From positions 41,052,795 through 41,116,794 of the forward strand of contig OZ024730.1 of assembly GCA_964016875.1 (NCBI GenBank): a stretch of DNA of 64,000 bases, read 5' to 3'. Positions 56,531-64,000 of the stretch are shown in pieces. The notes beneath the pieces are model-generated. The model worked only from the letters and a program-made list of their open reading frames with translations. It searched no databases and was not told where the DNA came from. The translations under genes were made by a program, and so were the position numbers. Each line of letters opens with the position of its first letter. The stretch's first letter is position 1. Source of the stretch: Fallopia convolvulus. Lineage: Eukaryota; Streptophyta; Magnoliopsida; Caryophyllales; Polygonaceae.

Positions 56531-58630
56531 CCATTAGAAAATTGAGATATTTCTAGATTAAGAAAGTAACAAGTAAGCCTTAGATCTTTGCTAGTAAAAG
56601 TCTTGTCCAATGAAGCTTTAATTGATGATATAACATCTGATTTATTTCATGCTAGCAACATATCATCGACATAAACAAGGGCGATTGTGATAGTACCTAA
56701 GAAATGCTTGATGAACAAGGAATAATCCTACTTTGATTGCACAAATCCATGATCAATCAAATGTTTAGTAAGCTCAATGTTCCATTGATGGTTGGCCTAC
56801 TTTAAGCCATATAGTGATCGTCTTATCCTACAAACTTGCCTTGGTAAATCCTTGCCATAACCAGGAGGTGGCTCCGTGTATAATTCTTCTTCTAAGTATA
56901 CATGGAGGAAGGCATTATTTATGTTAACCTAGTGTAGATTCCAATCATATGCAACTACTAAAGCCAACAAAACCTAAAACTAGTTAACTTTGCTACAAGG
57001 GAAAACGTATGCTTGAAGTCATTATTCTTAATTTTGTTGTAGCCTTTAACTACTAATCTAGCTTTTAGCCTCTCAACTTGCCCATTAGGTTGGAATTTGA
57101 CCTTGTACATCCATTTCGAGCCTGTGGCAAGCTTATGCAACTTAGCTAGAACATAATTTTCACATTCAAAATCTGATAAATCCATATTACTACAACCATG
57201 CAAATGCTTGAGTTTAGAAAGGGATATATGCCCCAATCTATCTTGTAGTAAACCAACTGTGCTTTTGTTATTACAAACATTATTCAATATCCTAGGCCAT
57301 ATCATTTCATTGCTAACAATATTAAAACCGAAACCATAATCATGGCTTGATAATCCTTCTCCAATTTTGCTCTTGAACTTGTATTATCCTCCCGCTCTAT
57401 CTACATAAGCTATTATTATCTTCTCAGATAAAAGGTCCAATAAAACACACCCATGTGTTCCAAATATTAACATGTGATCCTTGTTTGTCAAAAATCTTGC
57501 CACTAAAATTAAATTGTGCTTCAAAGCAGGCATGGACAAGACATTTTTCAAGACCAATGTGAAAGAAAGATGCACTCTTCCATGTTCCTTAACCAATTAA
57601 GTTGTTCCATCTGGCAACTAAATTTTGACTAGTGTAGCTAACTGAGTTAGATCAGTGAAAACATCTTTGTTGAATGTTTTACATGATCAGTGGCACCGGA
57701 ATTCACAATCCAAGTGCACTAGTTTAATGTAGTAGAATTTGTATGAGAAAAATTATTGACATTACCTGCAAAATTTATCTGATTTGCATTGTTACTTCCT
57801 TCATCAATCTATCCCTTGCCTTTCTTCATCATCATTACTTCCATAAACACAACATTGACCAATGATCCATATAGTTTTTGTGTCTCTGATTCATCCATAT
57901 CTAGAGGAATCCCATAAGTTCCAATATCCTAGAACATTGTCCATGGTTTTATTTGTTCCTGGCTACTGAACCCTCGAACTTTGCCACCACTCTAAGTTTC
58001 CAATACCCGATGAACCATAATTTCCAATATTTGACTTGCAATGTCCTTAATTCGTAGCTCCATTCACTACCAACACATCATGTCCTTGATCAGCATCACC
58101 GGTGAATTTAGTTCTGCCTTTCAAGTTGTAAGGCCGTATGAAACGCTTGACCTATTAACTATAGGAAGTGCTTCCTTAGAATGAATTATGCTCCTCACAT
58201 TCTCATATGAATCCCAAAGCCCCCATAAGAATCAAATTGCATCAAGTTTAAGGTTGAATCCTTTTCTACAACCCTCTTCATGAAGGCACAAGAACACTAT
58301 GTAATGATTCCACATGTGCAAATCGAAATCCCTTCAACATCTTTTAAAGTTTGCTATAATACATCGCAATAGAAAGATTCTCTTGTTTGATATTACACAA
58401 CTCTCTTTGTAATTAAAAAATTAACGAAACATTGGACTTTGCGAATCACTCACATATCTCATTGTATAATTCCTCAACAGAATTCACATAAATGAAGTTC
58501 TAAGACACCTCACTAACAATTGAGTTTAGAATCCAACTCATAAACATGAAATCTGCCTTTTTCTAGCACTCAAAATCATCAGAACCCCTTCCAAGTTTAA
58601 GACATCCTCCATTGATGAATCCTTATTTCA
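56530..58630 (-). pseudogene. Element J: decayed Ty1/copia gag-pol
   Basis: On the minus strand, a gag piece near 58570-58350 (FINGGCLKLGRG, LYNEICE, LSIAMYYSKL), a pre-integrase piece at 57596-57384 (LSFTLVLKNVLSMPALKHNLILVARFL) and then a frame at 57305-56958. That frame passes from LLQDRLGHISLSKLKHL..CENYVLAK straight into RT (TGSKWMYKVKFQPNGQVERLKARLVVKGYN), so nearly the whole integrase core is deleted. RT continues in broken frames to about 56540 with LYGLK, an in-frame stop and VYVDDMLLA. Many stops; an old relic. No LTRs identified. Confidence 0.75.
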
Positions 58631-58632
58631 TT

Positions 58633-59433
58633 TGTAAGATAGTAAATCACTGTAGGAGACAAAGAACTGTATGTAGGCCGGAAATTTAATGTGTTTAGGG
58701 ACGAATCACTGTGTCGTGGTAGAACCACTGCGTTAGAAGCAAAAACGCCCTAACTGTAGTGCAAGTCAGAAACCTGCGCTTGCCCCCCAAGGTTAGCACA
58801 GTTCTCCTTGATCTCGTGCACTCGAGAAAGAACAGATGGGATTGAAAGCTTCAGAACAGAGAAGAGAGGAACGGGATTCTCCGATTTGTGAAAAACCAGA
58901 GAGGAGAGGATTTTCAGATGTATTGGAGGAGATAACCAATGGGAGATTAAATAGATAATACGCATTAACCACCCACGATCAACATTACTCCCATATTCCG
59001 AAAATCTCTCTTCAGTTATGGAAGACTAGAAAAGATCGTTGACCAAATCAAATCAGCTACGAAATTCAAAAGGTTTTGAAAACTGAGTTATTGCGGAAGA
59101 ATTACGGCAAATTAATCCGCAACCCTCGTGGCCCAATTTTATCAAAATAATTAAAACATCCCGCAAAAAGATAAGCCCCAGCACCACACCGCGCACGTGT
59201 CTCGAACACGAGCCGAGCCGAGCCGAACCGGACGAACGGCGGCGGCGGCGCGCGCAAGGGGGCATTCCTCTCTTGTCTCTCTAACACATGGTATGCTACA
59301 AACCTTTATAAGGCACATGAAATTTCCCCAAACAACCGATGTGGGACAAGCCCAACTTGGATATCCATTTCAAAGCATATCTCATGTGTACTTGTACTGC
59401 ATTAATATTTGGATATATTAAAATATTCCAACA
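58633..59433 (-). repeat. 3' LTR of element I
   Basis: On the minus strand it starts TGTTGGAATATTTTAAT at 59433, right after a polypurine-type AGTGGGGGAA (59434-59445), and ends at TTTACTATCTTACA (58633). Its end matches the 5' LTR at 63825 almost base for base over the visible 175 bp (about ten differences by eye). It contains a GC-rich block (GAGCCGAGCCGAGCCG and GGCGGCGGCGG near 59210-59250). Confidence 0.88.
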
Positions 59434-59859
59434 TTCCCCCACTAATGCAGAACAAAGTCATATTTCTGTTCTGAATTGTAAGTAGACTAGGTGCTTAAAT
59501 GATGGTATCTTTCGATTTGAACCAATCACCTTAGTGAATTCAGGAATACTCTTAGATCAGAAGTGAAACTGGTCTTGAACTTTTACCTTATTTAGAGCGT
59601 TACCTAAAAACACACACTTCGCCAATGTACCTTCCATTCCCGCAATTGAGATCTCAATTCATGAGTCTCACTCACTTGGGATGCTCATGAGTGCTTGTTA
59701 CAAGACTTCACAAATCCAAATGCACTCACGTAGGTGATCTCATCAAGTTTGTCTCATTACAAACCACCCTTTCAGGGCTATGACATCATTAAGAGCTTAT
59801 AGCTCATCCTCTCATTTATCTTATCACATATCACCATAGGATTAAGAAAGTTTGAACTT

Positions 59860-62395
59860 TCATATAGGCCTCAAGCTCATTCCCCTCGATGATTCCAGGA
59901 CTACTTTCCTGTTTAACCCTTTAGTTAAGGGATCTGCAAGGTTCCTTTAGGACCTTATATACTCCATTGTAATCACACCATTCAAAATTAAGTGTCTCAC
60001 AGCCTCATGTCTAATACGTATGTGCCTTTTCTGACCATTGTAAGCGCTACTATTGGCAACGCATATAGCTGCTTGAGAATCACAATGTACGTAGAGATAC
60101 GAGAGGTGTTGGCCTCCCCCACAATGGAATGTCAGCCATCAAATTTCTCAGTCATTCAGCCTCTTGTCCCGCAAGATCTAGGGCTACAAACTCGAATTCC
60201 ATGGTGGAGCGAGCTATTACAGATTGCTTAGCAGACTTCCAAGATATAGCTGCACCACACAAGGTAAATACATATCCACTAGTAGAATTTACTTCATCAT
60301 TATCAGATACCCAATTAGCATCACAATAGCCCTCTAACACATTGGGAAATTTCACATAGTGTAAACCCCAATCCATAGTACCTCTAAGGTATTTTAATAA
60401 TCTCTTTAGAGCAAGCCAATGTTCATTGCTAGGATTATGGGTATATCTACTTAATCTACTAACAGCATATGCAATATCAGGCCGAGTATAATTCATTAAA
60501 AACATCAAACTTCCTATTATCTTAGCATACTCAGATTGGGAAACACTATTCCCTTTATGTTTTTTCAATTTCATGCTAGAGTCATAGGGAGTTCTTACAG
60601 GCATGACATCATAAGAATTAAATTTCTTTAGTATCTTTTCTACATAATGAGATTGGGACAAGGTGAAACCATCTTTGGATTTAGACACTTTCACACCCAA
60701 GATCACATCAACTTCACCTAAGTCTTTCATTTCAAATTTTGACGACAAGAAATCTTTAGTTTCATTAACGATATCCATGTGTGTTCCCATAATTAGCATG
60801 TCATCAACATACAAACATATGATCACACATTTTCCATGAATCAATTTAGAATACACACATGCATCTGAATCATTCACAGAGAAACCAAAGCTCAAAATTG
60901 TTTTATGAAATTTATCATACCATTGCTTTGGCGCTTGTTTCAACCCGTATAAAGATTTCTTGAGCTTACACACCTTATGCTCCTGACTAGCTATTGCAAA
61001 ACCCGAAGGTTGCTGCATGTATATTTCTTCTTCTAAATCGCCGTTGAGGAAAGCTGTCTTAACATCCATCTGATGCACAATTAGATCATGAGTGGAAGCT
61101 AAAGCAATCAAAGCACGAATAATAGCGATTTTGGTCACCGGTGAGTAAGTGTCAAAATAATCTATTCCATATTTTTGAGTGAACCCCTTAATTACTAGTC
61201 TTGCCTTATATCTATCGATTGAACCATCAGTTTTCAACTTCTTCTTGAAAATCCATTTATAACCAATAGCTTTAATTCCTCTAGGCAAGTTTTTTATTTC
61301 CCATGTTTGATTAGACATGATAGATTCTAATTCACAATCAATAGCTTCCTTCCAGAAACTAGCATCGATAGAACTCATAGCCTCTTCATATGTCTTAGGG
61401 TCATCTTCTATCATATGAATGCATACAAGAGACTCATTAATTATATCAACATTTTTGAGTTCTATTAAAAAGGATGTAACAAAATCCAGTCCAAAGCTAG
61501 TTTCAGTTCTATGTCTCTTACTCCTCCTAGGTTGAGAAGAATTTATAATTTCTTTACGTGCAACAGTCATAGAACTAGATGAAGGAATAATAGCATTTGG
61601 CACTTTATGATTTTTCAAAGGATAAACATGCTCAAAGAATTCTGCTTCGCGATATTCACATATAGATCGATCATTCAATTTCATGAACCTGTAGGCTGAG
61701 CTATTATCAGCATACCTTATGAACACACAATCAAAAGTTCCAGGTCCAACAATTTCACGTTTAAACACAGGAAAAGCAACCTTAGCTAAACACCCCCACA
61801 CTTTCAGGTAAGACAGATTAGGTGCATAACCTTTCCATAACTCATAAGGAGTTGCATCTAATTTTTTATGGGGCACTCTATTTAAAATGTGATTAGCAGA
61901 CAAAACAGCTTCCCCCCACATATTATCAGGCAAACCAGAACTAATAAGCATAGTATTCATCATCTCTTTTAAAGTCCGGTTTTTTCTTTCAGCTATGCCA
62001 TTCTGTTGTGGAGTATAAGGAGTTGTTGTCTCATGAATAATACCATTTTCTTCACAGAATTTCTTAAGAGAATCAGTTCCATATTCTCCTCCTCTATCAG
62101 ACCTAAGTTGTTTTATCTTACGGTCTAATTGATTTTCAACTTCTGCTTTATATACCAAAAAGGTTCTTTCAGCTTCATCTTTTGTTCTCAACAAATAAAC
62201 TTTGGTATATCTAGAACAGTCATCCACAAAAGTGATGTAGTACCGTTTTCCTCCTCTACTTTCAGTGTTTTTGAAATCAGCAAAATCAGAATGCACTAAT
62301 TCTAATAACTCTGATTTTCGTTCAGTTACTAGTTTGAAAGGCTTTCTAGTAAATTTAGCCTCGGTACAAACATCGCATTTTTTATGAGCATTCAA
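59860..62395 (-). pseudogene. Element I pol: integrase, reverse transcriptase, RNase H (nearly intact)
   Basis: A 747-codon open frame runs from 62395 to 60152. Order: [15 protein letters not shown] (second half of the zinc domain), integrase core with [21 protein letters not shown] and [15 protein letters not shown] (D, D, E present), RT with [39 protein letters not shown] and YVDDMLIMG, then RNase H with [17 protein letters not shown] and [19 protein letters not shown]. There a TGA replaces the usual Trp. The frame then continues to about 59860 (CDSQAAICVANS, NGQKRHIRIRHEAV, DPLTKGLN) with a second stop. A Tork-like copia lineage is likely. Confidence 0.9.
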
Positions 62396-62409
62396 ATTTA
62401 AATTAGGAA

Positions 62410-62658
62410 TTAAGGCATGATAAGGCCATTAGCAGTCATAAAACCCTTACCCACAAATTCACCATTTTTGGAAATCACTAGTTTTCCTCCATCAAAGAGG
62501 AGCCTAAAACCAGCTTTCATCGGTAAACCCCCCGAAATTAAATTCTTGCGCAAAGAAGGTACAAACAACACATTGATCAAACATAACTTTTTGCCAGAAT
62601 TTAACTTAAGAAGAATTTTCCCTTTACCGAGCACTGCAGCCGTGCTAGAGTTTCCCAT
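62410..62658 (-). pseudogene. Element I protease end and pre-integrase
   Basis: The minus strand reads [58 protein letters not shown]. It follows the protease active site of the gag frame after a one-base shift near 62650. The His-His half of the integrase zinc domain is missing between this piece and 62395: the sequence goes from ANGLIMP over a few stops to NAHKKCDVC, a deletion of roughly 30-40 codons. Confidence 0.82.
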
Positions 62659-63785
62659 GAAGCTTGCTCGCCTTCTGCAGCCGGTTCAAACTCCGACAGG
62701 AGCTCTCTGTTGGCGCAGAAGTGTCTTGTTGCTCCAGTGTCGACCATCCACTCCGTCAGATCAACCATGTTCACCTCGGATATCACAGCAACTAGATCTT
62801 TTTCTATCAGGTTCGCCTGTCCTTTGTCTTGGTTGGGATTGGGGTCGTTCTTCTTGGGGTCGTTTCTTTGGTTGCAATGAACAACTTTGTGTCCGGGCTG
62901 TCCACACACAAAACAACCTCCTTGAAATTTTCCGAACATGCCACCTTTCTTGAAGTTTTGTCCCTTCTTATGTAAGGCCTTTTGGTGACCAAATTTCTTT
63001 CCAGTAGCATCACCAAATTGCTTCTTTTTAAACCTGTCATGTTTCTGCATAGAAGCCTCAATATAGTTAGCCTTAACCGAAGATGAATCAGAGGGTTTAG
63101 ACGGCTTATCTTTAAGGCGATTAGCCTCTTCAATCTTCATGTGACCAACGAGTTCCTCCAGAGTCATGTCCCGCTTCTTGTGTTTCAAATGATTGCGGTA
63201 ACTGGACCATGACTTAGGAAGCTTTTCGATCAGGAAATTTACCTGCAAATATTCGCACATCTTCATGCCTTCAGCAAGGATATCCGCCACGAGATTCTCA
63301 TACTCGTGGACCTGTTCCATGATCAGTTTGTCATCAGCGATCTGGAACCGTAAGAACTGGCCGGCAACATATTTCTTCTTCTCGGCATCATCTGATCCAT
63401 ATTTCTTATCCAGGGTTTCCCAGATAGACTTGGCAGACTTGTTAGTTAAAAACAAATCAAAAAGAGACTTGGACATATGATTCAGAAGGATACCCCTGAC
63501 AATTTTGTTGTCCTGATCGTATTTCTCCGTTTCAGCAGCCATGTCAGCGGAGGCTTTAGCAGCAGCGGCGGCGTCTCCAATATCATCTGGAGACGACTGG
63601 GAGTCCGTTGTGGCAGGCGGAAGCGCCTTGATCAGAGTCGCTGGGGAATCCTTGAGCAGAACGTAGTCAATTTTCAACTGCTCAAAGACAATCAACAACT
63701 TCTGGGACCTGCTCTTGAAATTCGTCCCATCGAGAGGCTCAAGTTTTGACAGATCGAGCAATTTCACGAGATGGTGGCCCTCCAT
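62601..63785 (-). pseudogene. Element I gag and protease active site
   Basis: The frame opens at 63785 with MEGHHLVKLLDLSKLEPLDGTNFKSRSQKLL. A gag core follows: GILLNHMSKSLFDLFL, SIWETLDKKYGSDDAEKKKYV, QVHEYENLVADILAEGM and SWSSYRNHLKHKKRDMTLEELVGHM. The zinc knuckle is C-FV-C-GQPG-H-KVVH-C. The protease active site MVDTGATRHFCANRELL is intact. The frame then leaves the proper path at GEQASWETL by frameshift and ends early. Good preservation suggests a fairly recent insertion. Confidence 0.9.
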
Positions 63786-64000
63786 AACAGATCTGGAACA
63801 GTGAATATTTTTGCTTCTAATTTCTAAGATAGTAAATCACTGTAGGCGACAAAGAACTGTATGTAGGCCGGAAATTTAATGTGTTTAGGGACGAATCACT
63901 ACGTCGTGGTAGAACCACTGCCTTAGAAGCAAAAACGCCCTGACTGTAGTGCAAGTCAGAAACCGGCGCTCGCCCCCCAAGGTTAGCACAGTTCTTCTCG
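63786..64000 (-). repeat. Element I leader and 5' LTR (cut by window end)
   Basis: The LTR starts at about 63825 (plus coordinates) with the same TAAGATAGTAAATCACTGTAGG as at 58635 and continues past 64000. Between LTR and gag start only about 40 bp remain. TTAGAAATTAGAAGC looks like a damaged tRNA-Met primer-binding site that has lost about five bases from the usual ATTGGTATCAGAAGC-type motif. Confidence 0.8.

Noticed and set aside
59053..59421. Arg/Ala-rich ORFs near the GC-rich block
   Set aside because: They are frame readings of the GCC-rich part of the element I LTR.

Overview
This window is plant nuclear DNA, most likely from a eudicot. It is AT-rich, has spliced small genes with GT..AG introns, and is dominated by plant LTR-retrotransposon lineages: Athila-like and Tat-like Ty3/gypsy, SIRE-like and Tork-like Ty1/copia. 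Nothing points to bacteria, organelles or a virus. I cannot name the species.

The host framework is small. A Mutator-like (MULE) transposase pseudogene lies at the left end (5-499 and 5215-5855, minus strand). Two plus-strand paralogous genes for secreted glycine-rich, cysteine-rich proteins lie at 7005-7912 (GRP1) and 54079-55083 (GRP2). They share exon phases, the C-terminal cysteine module, a C-terminal GKN, a promoter block and a 3' UTR block, so they look like an old tandem pair now pushed 46 kb apart by retrotransposons.

Layout. (1) 500-5214: a TGTAACACCC..TTACA solo-LTR-like insertion in the MULE gene (5-bp TSD CCACC), itself carrying a hAT-type element (3858-4774, 8-bp TSD). (2) 5962-6459: a foldback Mutator-type MITE with a 9-bp TSD. 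(3) GRP1. (4) 8406-9214: an LTR fragment and a Cassandra-like 5S-derived TRIM remnant. (5) 9224-11079: 5' part of a copia element (C2). (6) 11080-38467: a minus-strand SIRE-like copia element (C1) holding three further insertions: a 14.1-kb composite Athila-like unit (11375-25474, TSD AGTAA), a 1.4-kb solo LTR (26018-27426, TSD ATTCC) and a 2.6-kb solo LTR (30429-33049, TSD GTATC). (7) 38468-43742: a plus-strand relative (E) with its own 3' LTR, holding a repeat-rich solo LTR (40393-42300, TSD TATTA). (8) 44585-53307: a Tat-lineage gypsy element on the minus strand with a second RNase H and an antisense gene-like ORF. (9) GRP2. (10) 56530-58630: a decayed copia pol/gag. (11) 58633-64000: a fairly young minus-strand copia element with both LTRs in view, the right one cut by the window end.

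The most unusual object is the 14.1-kb unit at 11375-25474. Its left part is an Athila-like element with two LTRs. Its right end is a single LTR of a related family in inverted orientation, and between them lie 55 bp of a tRNA-Asp 3' portion including the post-transcriptional CCA. The whole unit is flanked by one perfect 5-bp target duplication and ends in U3-type TGATGT termini on both sides. This looks like a single integration of a chimeric cDNA in which reverse transcriptase read through the tRNA primer. No retrotransposon here looks autonomous today: nearly every reading frame has stops, frameshifts or deletions.
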